Shown: positions 1 to 7,600, counted from the first letter of the stretch. The stretch is 36,028 nucleotides of DNA from an uncultured Gammaproteobacteria bacterium (GCA_913009875.1 CAJVYS010000020.1:1-36028), one strand, 5' to 3'. Numbers and translations are program-made. The notes: generated by a model not told the origin, from the sequence alone.

Positions 1-43
1 CACCCTACGTTTGATCTTCTGTTAGGCCCGGAGTTGGCTTTTT

Positions 44-2512
44 TCAATGGTTGGCCCACAGCAGGCGGACGAAGGCGTCGTCGCGGACGTTGTCGTCCTG
101 CATCATCTGCCAGGCGGTCTGGAAGCCGAGTTCGCGGTAGGCCTCGAATTGTTTTTCGTCGAAGAACTGGTCGCTGGTGGGCTCGTCGGGAAATTGCGGA
201 TGGGTCTTTTTGTAGCCGTAAAGGTCGGTGGACAGCTGTTCAAAAAATGTGGTTTTGAGATAGAGCAGGCGTCCCTGGCTGTTATCGGGGTAGATGATGG
301 TGCGCATGATGTAGCCGTGCTCGGCGTATTTGATGGCATCGTCGGTGATATCGGCTCCGGCCTTGCTGCGTGGTACGAGGGGTTGCAGGTCTTCACAGTC
401 ACAGAGGATGAGTGTGCCGAAGTCGGTGCGAACCTTTTCCACCGTGTTGGCGAAGTCGGTGAACTGGAAGTCGGGGTCGGCACCGCCGTCACAGAGGACG
501 ATGAGCTTGGTGCGGCGGCGAATGAGTTCGTACAAGGCGAGATTTTCGAAGTGGCCGCCGTCGGTGAGTTGCACGTAGTTGGCTTCTTCATTGAGACGTG
601 AGCGGAAGAAGACTTCACTCAGGCCGGGATGGAGATAGTTGGGAATGGACTTGGTACCGTGGTGCTTGTTGGGATTGGGTGCCCAGTAGCCGAGGCGGAT
701 GTTGAGCAGGCCCATGAGCATGGAGAGCAGCGGCTGGCGGGTGACGCCCTGACCGCCGACGCCGGCGCCGGGATTGACGGCAGCGCCAGAGATGGCCATG
801 GCGGTAGGCAGAGTCATGCGGCCCTCCATGAACACATCGGATTTGCTCCAGCCGGTGGCGTTACTGCCACAGTAGTAGGGTGAGAGGATGAAGTTGTCGC
901 CGCCGCGTCCGCGGAATTTTGGGATATTGGATGATTCCAGCACCACGTTGGTATTGATCAGATGGTAGGGCGCAGGGTTGGCCGAGGGACCTTCGCCTTC
1001 GTTTGCGGCGAACAGCGCGTGGATGGGCATCTTGTCGGCGCTGGCGGCGGCACGGGTGGCGATGGCGCCGCCCAGTGCCTTGTCCACGTCGGGCATGAAG
1101 AGCTCCATCAGACGGTCGCGGTAGTAGCGGTGGATGGCGAGGTAATTGATGTTGGCGACCCGACCCAGCAAGCCGGCGAGGGCGGCGACCACCAGAGCGA
1201 TGCCGCCAATGAGTACAATAATGCTTGACCCGCTGGCGTCCGCCGACAGCCTCACGGCAATATGGTAGGCGAGCAACAGCAGCCCGAACCAGAGCGTGGC
1301 AGTGGCGATGGTCACCACCATGCCCATGGGGATGCGGCCCTTTTTCCCACTGCTGGTCTTGAAGAAGGCGAAGATGCCGGACAATACGCCGAACAGGGTG
1401 GAGAGGGCACCGATCCAACCCGCCAGCACCGGGTTATTGCTTTCGTCCCCGGTCATTGGTGCCTCCAGGCTGCCGCTGAACTGCAGGGCGCCGTTCGCCG
1501 ATCGACTGCCGCTGATCTGGAAGTCGCTGGTCTCCACGGCGGCCCCTGCGCCCAGCTCCTGCAGAGCCTCATACACTGTGGGCACGGCGCCCAGGATCAA
1601 TAAGGCCAGGGTCAGGGTGAGGAGGGTGCTTGCCGTGCGCTCGTATCTTTGTCGCCAGTGATAGGCACTGGATTTTTCGCTGTCATCGGTGTCGCGCTTG
1701 CGCTTCGATAAGGCATTGGTCGTCACCGAATAAATCAACGACAGCGCGATGAACAGGCCGCCGGAGACCAGTCCCAACCACAGGGCGAGATTGTCGGCCC
1801 TGAAGGGCAGGCCGAGACTGGCTGGCGTGTATGCCAGCAGCGGGTAGGCCGCGACGAGGAACAAAGCCAGAAACAGGCCGAAGTAGACGCTCAGGCTGAT
1901 CATGGCGCCGCGCAGGATCACCGCCACCAGGGACATGGTGTTGATGCCGTCACCGGGTGTCAGGTACTTGGCCTGTTGGCGCAGGTAGCGTAACAGCTTG
2001 CCCTTGTAGCGTTCAGTGACACCGCTGGTCCCCTCGTCATTTGCCGTGTGGGCTTTGTCCGCCTTGGCGCTGAGGCGCAGCTCGGGGTCGGAACCACCCA
2101 TGGGGTAGGTGCCGTAGGGGAAGCTTTTTCGATCGAGACTGAAGCGCTTGATGCCGGTCTCTGACGGCACCATGGGCTGCGACAACAGCCAACTGACGGA
2201 TGAGCCGATGTAGCCACCACCGGAGACGGTGGAGAGATAGTCGAAATTTTTCAGCCAACCGTTGTGGGCCAGAGCCTGCATCACGCCGAGCGAGAAGCTG
2301 GCGGAGCGGATGCCACCGCCGGAGAGGGCGAGGCCGGTGAGGCCCTTGATGTCGGCGTCGCCGGCCAGACCGCGGCGCCGGCGGATGTACTCGAATTCCT
2401 TTTCAATGACGCCTTGTGCCCCAAAGTACTGGATGTCCTTGGCGTCGTATTTGATGTAGCTGTCGGTATCCTTGCTGTTGTCGTTTTCTTTTTCCGGACT
2501 GCCGTCTGCCAT
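44..2512 (-). CDS. Membrane-anchored patatin-like phospholipase
   Basis: 822-residue protein of the patatin-like lipid acyl hydrolase family. The oxyanion motif GGGIR is at residues 65-69. The probable nucleophile is Ser97 in STVSGGG, where the first glycine of the usual GxSxG is replaced. The catalytic Asp is probably D651 in TDGGHFEN; a second DGG is at D675. Between Ser and Asp lie about six hydrophobic segments (roughly 202-228, 242-264, 295-316, 364-385, 397-420, 430-450), so the hydrolase halves appear to flank an integral membrane region. A family role in phospholipid or acyl-ester hydrolysis is likely; the substrate is unknown. ATG start with a GGGGGAGAG-type ribosome site just upstream. 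It stands alone, with a terminator and repeat separating it from the next minus-strand gene. Confidence 0.88.
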   Translation of the reverse strand: MADGSPEKENDNSKDTDSYIKYDAKDIQYFGAQGVIEKEFEYIRRRRGLAGDADIKGLTGLALSGGGIRSASFSLGVMQALAHNGWLKNFDYLSTVSGGGYIGSSVSWLLSQPMVPSETGIKRFSLDRKSFPYGTYPMGGSDPELRLSAKADKAHTANDEGTSGVTERYKGKLLRYLRQQAKYLTPGDGINTMSLVAVILRGAMISLSVYFGLFLALFLVAAYPLLAYTPASLGLPFRADNLALWLGLVSGGLFIALSLIYSVTTNALSKRKRDTDDSEKSSAYHWRQRYERTASTLLTLTLALLILGAVPTVYEALQELGAGAAVETSDFQISGSRSANGALQFSGSLEAPMTGDESNNPVLAGWIGALSTLFGVLSGIFAFFKTSSGKKGRIPMGMVVTIATATLWFGLLLLAYHIAVRLSADASGSSIIVLIGGIALVVAALAGLLGRVANINYLAIHRYYRDRLMELFMPDVDKALGGAIATRAAASADKMPIHALFAANEGEGPSANPAPYHLINTNVVLESSNIPKFRGRGGDNFILSPYYCGSNATGWSKSDVFMEGRMTLPTAMAISGAAVNPGAGVGGQGVTRQPLLSMLMGLLNIRLGYWAPNPNKHHGTKSIPNYLHPGLSEVFFRSRLNEEANYVQLTDGGHFENLALYELIRRRTKLIVLCDGGADPDFQFTDFANTVEKVRTDFGTLILCDCEDLQPLVPRSKAGADITDDAIKYAEHGYIMRTIIYPDNSQGRLLYLKTTFFEQLSTDLYGYKKTHPQFPDEPTSDQFFDEKQFEAYRELGFQTAWQMMQDDNVRDDAFVRLLWANH

Positions 2513-2663
2513 CTTCTCTCCCCCTGCTTTCTGATGTTGGCCATGGGCAGGTTTTCACCGTACTGGCGAACCCTGCCTTCATAACGGTAAGTATAGGACG
2601 TGGGGGAGAGAGTCCAAGTGCGCGGGCGTGGGTAGCATCTTGGTCTGGTAACGATAGCGCCAG

Positions 2664-2692
2664 AAAAAAAGGAATGGGTATGAACCCATTCC
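2664..2692 (-). terminator. Rho-independent terminator
   Basis: A 9-bp perfect stem (GGAATGGGT / ACCCATTCC, 2671-2679 and 2684-2692) with a 4-base loop is followed on the minus strand by a run of seven T. It would end the transcript of the lipoprotein gene at 2738-3169, before the phospholipase gene. Confidence 0.8.
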
Positions 2693-2707
2693 TCTTTCTG
2701 TCCACCC

Positions 2708-2741
2708 CTAGTGCTCTTTCAATATGATTAAAGAGTACTAG
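2708..2741. repeat. CTAG-ended mini-palindrome
   Basis: 12-bp arms CTAGTGCTCTTT and AAAGAGTACTAG (one mismatch) flank a 10-base centre. The right half, TCAATAT...GAGTACTAG, resembles the ends of the element at 3264-3580 and the palindrome at 33936-33970. Its terminal CTAG supplies the TAG stop of the lipoprotein gene at 2738. There is no T-tract, so it is probably a mobile repeat and not a terminator. Confidence 0.65.
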
Positions 2742-3169
2742 TTGACAATCGAGGCGCTGGAGACGAAGAGGATCTTGTCGAAAGTGCGGTGCAGGCTCTT
2801 GCTGGTGTAGTTGTGCATCACAGCGGCGTCACTCCATTGCACCTTGTCGTTGATTTGCGCACGCATCATGGTGGCGGCGATCCAAAGCGGTTCGGCGCTG
2901 CCGGTGTCGATCTTCATGTAGGTGTAGCCGGCGGCGTGCATCATCTCCAGAACGGTGCCCTGCTTGGGCATGTTCTTGGCTTCGTCCAGTGCCTGTTGCT
3001 GGGCGGGGCTCAGTTGGTGGCCTGCCGGTGCGGCGGATTGCGGGGCCGGTGCCTGTTGGGTCGGTGCGGCGGCGGGGGCCTCGGCCTCTGGCTTGGCGTC
3101 GTCGGAATCGGAGCATGCGGTCAGGGCAAGCAGGGCGGCGCTGAGCGCCAGGGTGGAAATGCGTTTCAT
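2738..3169 (-). CDS. Small lipoprotein with NrfJ-like domain
   Basis: 143-residue predicted lipoprotein. It has a signal peptide with lipobox LTAC (Cys about residue 19), then an Ala/Pro/Gln-rich linker, then a C-terminal segment (from about residue 72) reading GTVLEMMHAAGYTYMKID and LWIAA. That segment resembles the NrfJ-type or DNA-binding-like fold found in small periplasmic proteins near c-type cytochrome genes. No catalytic motif is visible. ATG start with GAGGGG nine bases upstream. The TAG stop lies inside a CTAG-ended palindrome, so the last residues (SIVN) adjoin a repeat. Cell-envelope location is fairly sure; function is unknown. Confidence 0.8.
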   Translation of the reverse strand: MKRISTLALSAALLALTACSDSDDAKPEAEAPAAAPTQQAPAPQSAAPAGHQLSPAQQQALDEAKNMPKQGTVLEMMHAAGYTYMKIDTGSAEPLWIAATMMRAQINDKVQWSDAAVMHNYTSKSLHRTFDKILFVSSASIVN

Positions 3170-3263
3170 TGAAAGTGTCCCCTCGAAAATTTGCCCGGTA
3201 CTTTAGCACACGCGGGGGATTTTCGGCTATTGGGGGGCAACCCGCAGGACAAGGCCGTTTTTC

Positions 3264-3580
3264 CTAGTACTCCGCCAAGGTTATATTGACGGGTTCAGCG
3301 CTCCTGTGGTGTTTCGCTGCAAGGCACAGTGCGCAGGCAATGGCCATAGTCCTTGTCAAGCACTGTAACGCCGCAGCGGGACACCACAGGAGCGCCCGAA
3401 GGGTTGGTCTGTCAGCATCCATGGCCGCGTTGTGCCTCTTGCAAAGGACTAAGGCCATTAGCTGCGAGGCACGCCTTGCTTACATGGATGTAGGTACTTA
3501 GCGTGAGCAGGAGCGGAAGCTGTGCCATGAACGCTGACAGACCAACTGAACCCGTCAATATAACCTTGGCGGAGTACTAG
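3264..3580. mobile_element. 317-bp MITE-like element with 35-bp perfect inverted ends
   Basis: Positions 3264-3298 and 3546-3580 are exact reverse complements over 35 bp, each beginning CTAGTACTCC. Inside are further complementary pairs: 3299-3312 with 3380-3393, 3404-3416 with 3533-3545, and a longer imperfect pair around 3320-3356 and 3433-3478. The whole element could fold into a branched structure. It has no credible gene, as expected of a non-autonomous element moved by a transposase elsewhere. The flanking CTAG could be a duplicated target; some IS5-group transposases use such a target, but this assignment is inference. Confidence 0.8.
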
Positions 3581-3603
3581 TGCGGTGTTGTGGATAAATT
3601 GCA

Positions 3604-3606
<3 letters not shown>
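3578..3606. repeat. TAGTGC mini-palindrome overlapping the nadC stop
   Basis: Short inverted ends TAGTGC (3578-3583) and GCACTA (3601-3606) are separated by 17 bases. The left TAG is shared with the end of the 317-bp element. The right end contains the nadC TAG stop. The arms are only 6 bp, so this is weaker than the other palindromes. Confidence 0.4.
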
Positions 3607-4554
<948 letters not shown>

Positions 4555-4569
4555 CTAAACTTGGTTTGG

Positions 4570-4637
4570 TAGGGTGGGCAGCGGCCCACCATTTCCGGTG
4601 ATGGAAGCCGTTCATTGGTGGGCGCTGTCCACCCTAC
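4570..4637. repeat. Palindromic repeat, GTAGGGTGGGC type
   Basis: Arms of about 21 bp (4570-4591 and 4617-4637) are near-perfect inverted copies starting TAGGGTGGGC. This sequence type is commonly dispersed between genes in proteobacteria. The first bases of the window (CACCCTACG) look like the end of another copy. Confidence 0.65.
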
Positions 4638-4709
4638 TGAGCTAGGCTTAGGGGAAACCCGTAAAGGGAATTTGGAACGGCATGGATATTACCGCACAGC
4701 GCTCAGAGG

Positions 4710-4729
4710 GACAGACCGAACGGTCTGTC
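4710..4729. promoter_or_regulatory. Palindromic operator, TetR-like
   Basis: GACAGACCGAACGGTCTGTC has perfect 9-bp arms around a central AA. The form AGACCG-N2-CGGTCT is typical of TetR-family operators. It lies 213 bp before the flavin reductase gene, with a palindromic repeat in between, and no TetR gene is in the window. Its target gene is therefore uncertain. Confidence 0.5.
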
Positions 4730-4830
4730 GCAACGGCAGGATAATATCTCGGTCAGTTTTTTTGAGCCCTCCGTGTTCAAGGCCAAGTATGCGTTGCAGA
4801 GCCTGCCGGGGATAGCAAGTAGATTTAGCC

Positions 4831-4910
4831 CGTTGGGGTGAACAACGTGAACCCCAACAATCGGGCGTCCATCACCCGTCATGTTGGGGTTCGCTGCGCT
4901 CACCCCAACG
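4831..4910. repeat. Palindromic repeat, GTTGGGGT type
   Basis: Inverted arms 4831-4859 and 4882-4910, each beginning or ending GTTGGGGT, with shorter inverted copies within each arm. Together with 4570-4637 and the operator it fills most of the 492-bp stretch between nadC and the flavin reductase. I see no gene in that stretch. Confidence 0.65.
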
Positions 4911-4941
4911 ACGAGTTTCCTAGCAGAAAAGGGGAGGCCAT

Positions 4942-5544
4942 ATGACCAGAATACTCGCCATCAACGGTTCTTACCGGGATGACGGCATTACCGATCAGGC
5001 CGTGACGACCGTGGTGCAGGCGGCGCAGACCGCCGGTGCCGAGGTGGAGGTGATTCGTCTGCGTGAGTATCCCATCGAGTTTTGCCTCAACTGCCGGGAA
5101 TGTACCCAGCAACCGGGCACGGCACCGGGCCAGTGCGTGCAGCACGATGGCATGACCGATCTGCTGGACAGGATCGAGGTGGCGGATGCCTTTATCCTTG
5201 CCTCGCCCACCAACTTCGGTAGCGCCACCGCCCTCTTCAAGCGCTTCATGGAACGGCTCATCGTCTATGCCTATTGGCCGTGGGCGATGCATGCCCCGCA
5301 GCTGCGCAAGGCCGGTGAGCCAAGGAAAAAGGCCGTGCTCATTACCTCCTGCGCTGCCCCCGCCATCCTTGGCCGCTGGGCCTATGGCACGCGCAAGCAG
5401 CTGCAGATGACCGCGAAGACCATCGGTGCCGAACCCGTCGGCAGCCTCTCTATGGGCATGATCGCCAAGCAATCACATCCCGTCTTGCCGGCGCGGGCGA
5501 TGAAGAGGGCGCAGGCCCTGGGCAGAAAACTGGCGGGTGAATGA
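4942..5544 (+). CDS. NAD(P)H-dependent FMN reductase / iron-sulfur flavoprotein-like
   Basis: 200-residue flavodoxin-fold oxidoreductase. The N-terminal strand MTRILAINGSYRDDGITDQA contains the FMN phosphate-binding G-S-x-R loop. The segment CLNCRECTQQPG, with a later Cys in GQCVQHDGM, is the cysteine pattern of iron-sulfur flavoproteins. The segment ADAFILASPTNFGS is the conserved NADPH_dep_FMN_red core. It probably reduces flavin, quinone or another small acceptor with NAD(P)H; the substrate cannot be told. ATG with GGGGAGG five bases upstream. It is convergent with the sulP fragment and the xre gene that follow. The operator at 4710 may control it. Confidence 0.85.
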   Translation: MTRILAINGSYRDDGITDQAVTTVVQAAQTAGAEVEVIRLREYPIEFCLNCRECTQQPGTAPGQCVQHDGMTDLLDRIEVADAFILASPTNFGSATALFKRFMERLIVYAYWPWAMHAPQLRKAGEPRKKAVLITSCAAPAILGRWAYGTRKQLQMTAKTIGAEPVGSLSMGMIAKQSHPVLPARAMKRAQALGRKLAGE

Positions 5545-5553
5545 GTGGTTTGG

Positions 5554-5580
5554 CCCTCAGGCCAGCTTGTCGTCGGCGAC
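5554..5580. repeat. 27-bp direct repeat, left copy (att-like)
   Basis: Identical over 27 bp to 8408-8434, where the same bases are the last seven codons, stop and three further bases of sulP. Here they lie outside any gene, nine bases after the flavin reductase stop and five before the xre stop. The flanks differ on both sides of each copy, which bounds the match exactly. Confidence 0.85.
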
Positions 5581-5585
5581 GCGGG

Positions 5586-5810
5586 CTACTCAATATCACT
5601 GAATAGATCAGGCAGTTCGCACTTGAGCGCTTTCATGATGGTTTCAAGGGTGGCGAGCGTGGTGTTCTGCTCAGCGCATTCCAGACGTTGCAGCGTGGAC
5701 TGACTGATGCCGAGCTTTCGGGCGTATGCCGCTTGAGACAAGTCCCCGCGCCGGCTTCTGATATTGGTTGCTAATTGTGTTGCCAGAGACATCGGCAAAT
5801 AAAACCACAC
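5586..5810 (-). CDS. XRE-family transcriptional regulator
   Basis: 74-residue single-domain helix-turn-helix protein: LSQAAYARKLGISQSTLQRLE is a typical Cro/CI-type HTH (about residues 24-44), followed by LATLETIMKALKCELPDLF. The GTG at 5810 is the longest start; the ATG at 5792 gives 68 residues. Neither has a clear ribosome site. A -10-like TATTAT on the minus strand lies only about 20 bp before the GTG, so the message may have little or no leader. The palindrome ACCCGCATGCGGGT at 5817-5830 suggests self-repression. The gene ends five bases from the left 27-bp repeat. A toxin partner is not seen. Confidence 0.8.
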   Translation of the reverse strand: MWFYLPMSLATQLATNIRSRRGDLSQAAYARKLGISQSTLQRLECAEQNTTLATLETIMKALKCELPDLFSDIE

Positions 5811-5816
5811 GCAATG

Positions 5817-5830
5817 ACCCGCATGCGGGT
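5817..5830. promoter_or_regulatory. Palindromic operator upstream of xre
   Basis: ACCCGCATGCGGGT is a perfect 14-bp palindrome, six bases before the GTG of xre and 84 before the ankyrin gene. It adjoins TATAATATT (5831-5839), which offers -10 elements on both strands. Position suggests the binding site of the adjacent XRE protein, affecting xre and perhaps the divergent ankyrin gene. Confidence 0.55.
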
Positions 5831-5914
5831 TATAATATTTTCTTGGTGAAGCTGGGTGCCGCGCCTAAGTCGGCTGAACCCCAATGTTTTGGATGAGCGT
5901 CAGGGAGAAGGATT

Positions 5915-6334
5915 ATGAAAGGACTGCGATACTGGCCTGCCGTATTAATGGCAAGTTTGCTAATTTCCTGTTCGGCAGCACAACGGCTACCCAATGCTGC
6001 CTATAGCGGTGATCTTGAGCAGGTAAAGTGCCTCATTGCTCAAGGCATAAGTTTGAGTCAACATGATAATCGCCACGGCAGAACAGCGATTCACATGGCG
6101 GCGATGCAAGGGCATGTAGATATCATCAGGTACCTTCTGTCCCAAGGCGTTGAAATTCAGGTGCAGGACATTAATGGTTTAACAGCCCTGCATCTAGCCG
6201 TATGGAAAGGGCGTCTCGCCAGCGTAAAATACCTGGTCTCCCAAGGCGCCGACATCAATGGCCATCGAAATAAAAATAAATTCACGCTACTGAATTTCAT
6301 TCAGACACAAAAACCCCGCCGAAGCGGGGTTTGA
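5915..6334 (+). CDS. Ankyrin-repeat lipoprotein
   Basis: 139 residues. An N-terminal signal with lipobox LLISC (Cys about residue 19) is followed by about three ankyrin repeats: LPNAAYSGDLEQVKCLIAQG, then TAIHMAAMQGHVDIIRYLL, then TALHLAVWKGRLASVKYLV, and the start of another at GADINGHRNKNKFTLLNFI. It probably mediates protein contacts at the envelope; partners are unknown. ATG with AGGGAGAAGG upstream. The last residues (PRRSGV) are encoded inside the stem-loop at 6311-6332, so the original C-terminus may have been replaced. It is divergent from xre and convergent with the PEP-CTERM gene. Confidence 0.82.
   Translation: MKGLRYWPAVLMASLLISCSAAQRLPNAAYSGDLEQVKCLIAQGISLSQHDNRHGRTAIHMAAMQGHVDIIRYLLSQGVEIQVQDINGLTALHLAVWKGRLASVKYLVSQGADINGHRNKNKFTLLNFIQTQKPRRSGV
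6309..6332 (-). terminator. Rho-independent terminator within the ankyrin gene end
   Basis: AAACCCCGC and GCGGGGTTT (6311-6319 and 6324-6332) form a strong stem with loop CGAA. The minus strand continues with T residues to 6309. It would end the PEP-CTERM transcript from 7142 and may work in both directions. It lies inside the last codons of the ankyrin gene. Confidence 0.8.
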
Positions 6335-6356
6335 GTCATTCCGCTGCTTGCTTCGC

Positions 6357-7142
6357 TTAGGCTGCTTTCCTCCTACGTGCGTATCCTAGCCCAGCAAGGC
6401 CAAGGCCTATTAAAGCCAAACTGGTGGGTTCTGGAACAGTAATGCCTCCCGTTTGTTCAAAGCCTGCATATCGCACTTGCTGCTGCGAATAATTGTAGAA
6501 CCCGAATTGCCCTGAAGTAAACGTCGAGTCATTTACAGTGACATCCCAAAGAGTAGTTGCACCATCCTTAACAACTACGCGAATATCTCCTGGACTCACA
6601 TTGAAATCCAATTGGAAGTCATACAAGATATTATCTGCCCAGCCAGCAGTTGAACTCTGGTTTTGGGCAAGGATACTCATATCTCCATAATCTGATCCAT
6701 TCTCCCAAAACTCACCTAAAGATAAATCTACTAAGCCGTCACCAGTTGCACCGGTCATTTTCTTGATGGTCATTCCTTCATTGGCGGTAGTTCCTGCATA
6801 ACTTTGGTTTCCTTGTTTCCAGTCGAAAAGGTAGAAGTTGCTGGAATTCTGGTAACCAAACACGAAACCCATATAATCATTATCAGACCCAGTAAGAACC
6901 TCCCATGAACCATTCATCGAGTAGCTGGTTTGATTCACGTTATTAAGATAGAAAGAAGGATCCGCGTTTACTACCTGTACCACGGCAGTATTGCCAGGCT
7001 CCAATACCCAATTTCCTGGTGGCTGACCTCCGGTGTAGTCAAGCGTTAGCTCTGACCAGCTAGAGAGATCAATTGGGGCTGCGTTTGCAGAAAATCCGAT
7101 CGCCAGCAAAGGAATTGCTAGTAAGAACTTTTTGATATTCAT
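6357..7142 (-). CDS. PEP-CTERM protein with thrombospondin C-terminal-like domain
   Basis: 261-residue exported protein. The signal peptide (MNIKKFLLAIPLLAIGFSANA) is followed by a domain whose motifs YMGFVFGYQNSSNFYLFDWK, GDIRVVVKDG and GQFGFYNYSQQQVRYAGF match the pattern of the thrombospondin C-terminal (lectin-like) domain. It ends with the PEP-CTERM sorting signal: VPEPTSLALIGLGLAGLG, then RRRKAA. Such signals are cut by exosortase in polysaccharide-producing bacteria, and the protein is thought to join the extracellular matrix. ATG with GGGAGG seven bases upstream. A sigma-54-type promoter at 7193-7207 and a shared upstream motif at 7269-7286 precede it. No exosortase gene is in the window. 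Confidence 0.88.
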   Translation of the reverse strand: MNIKKFLLAIPLLAIGFSANAAPIDLSSWSELTLDYTGGQPPGNWVLEPGNTAVVQVVNADPSFYLNNVNQTSYSMNGSWEVLTGSDNDYMGFVFGYQNSSNFYLFDWKQGNQSYAGTTANEGMTIKKMTGATGDGLVDLSLGEFWENGSDYGDMSILAQNQSSTAGWADNILYDFQLDFNVSPGDIRVVVKDGATTLWDVTVNDSTFTSGQFGFYNYSQQQVRYAGFEQTGGITVPEPTSLALIGLGLAGLGYARRRKAA

Positions 7143-7192
7143 TACGAACCTCCCTAATTTTTAATGGTAAATTACGTAATAGAAAAGCATAA

Positions 7193-7207
7193 GCAAGTAT
7201 TACGCCT
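7193..7207 (-). promoter_or_regulatory. Sigma-54 -24/-12 promoter of the first PEP-CTERM gene
   Basis: On the minus strand AGGCGTAATACTTGC has GG-N10-GC spacing and a TTGC -12 box, close to the RpoN consensus TGGCAC-N5-TTGC. It lies 50 bases before the ATG at 7142. Confidence 0.65.
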
Positions 7208-7268
7208 AGTTATTTTTATATTAGAAATACAAGAAGTTATAGAAGCTCTGAATTATGTAGGAGAGGAT

Positions 7269-7286
7269 GTGTAAAATATTCCGACA
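7269..7286 (-). promoter_or_regulatory. Probable activator site (UAS), copy 1
   Basis: Minus-strand TGTCGGAATATTTTACAC shares the pattern TGTCGG-N2-T-N2-TTTAC-N-C with 7414-7431. Exactly 62 bases separate it from the GG of the -24 box, the same as for the second gene. PEP-CTERM genes in other bacteria are controlled by the PrsK/PrsR two-component system with RpoN, so PrsR is the likely binder (inference). Confidence 0.6.
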
Positions 7287-7335
7287 TAAAATGCCACCCT
7301 TTACATACCAATTTTCCCGTCATAGCTTACGTAGG

Positions 7336-7359
7336 GCGCAATACCGTAGCGTATTGTGC
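7336..7359. repeat. Short palindromic repeat
   Basis: GCGCAATAC and GTATTGTGC (one mismatch) around CGTAGC, preceded by GTAGG. This is a common dispersed palindrome type, centred in the 458-bp region between the two divergent PEP-CTERM genes. That region otherwise holds only their promoters and upstream sites. Confidence 0.5.
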
Positions 7360-7413
7360 TGCATGTCTTGTCACTATGAACATCTGGCAGGTTATGGCTA
7401 TCGCCTCATGTGC

Positions 7414-7431
7414 TGTCGGTTTTCTTTACGC
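7414..7431 (+). promoter_or_regulatory. Probable activator site (UAS), copy 2
   Basis: TGTCGGTTTTCTTTACGC agrees with the copy at 7269-7286 at 13 of 18 positions and sits the same 62 bases from the GG of its -24 box. The two sites face away from each other, each upstream of its own gene. Confidence 0.6.
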
Positions 7432-7492
7432 TATTAAAGCCAGCACAATACTCAGATGAAAAAAGCTCTGCAAAATCAACCAATAAAAAATA

Positions 7493-7508
7493 TGGCCTGA
7501 ATTCTGCT
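7493..7508 (+). promoter_or_regulatory. Sigma-54 -24/-12 promoter of the second PEP-CTERM gene
   Basis: TGGCCTGAATTCTGCT has GG-N10-GC spacing. The -12 box CTGC departs by one base from TTGC. It lies 93 bases before the ATG at 7601. The shared upstream motif at fixed distance strengthens the call. Confidence 0.58.
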
Positions 7509-7600
7509 AATACTGTTGAGACAGTGTAAGTACAATAGCAGTGATCAACAAATATTCCCTCGATTGTGTTGGTTGGGGGCGAATTGGGAGGCGAAGGAAA

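Noticed and set aside
3286-3501. Small gene inside the 317-bp element
   Set aside because: The frame runs through inverted repeats and has no ribosome site or recognisable product.
4570-4910. CRISPR-like array
   Set aside because: The repeats here are two different single palindromes, not regularly spaced copies of one unit. No cas gene is present anywhere in the window.
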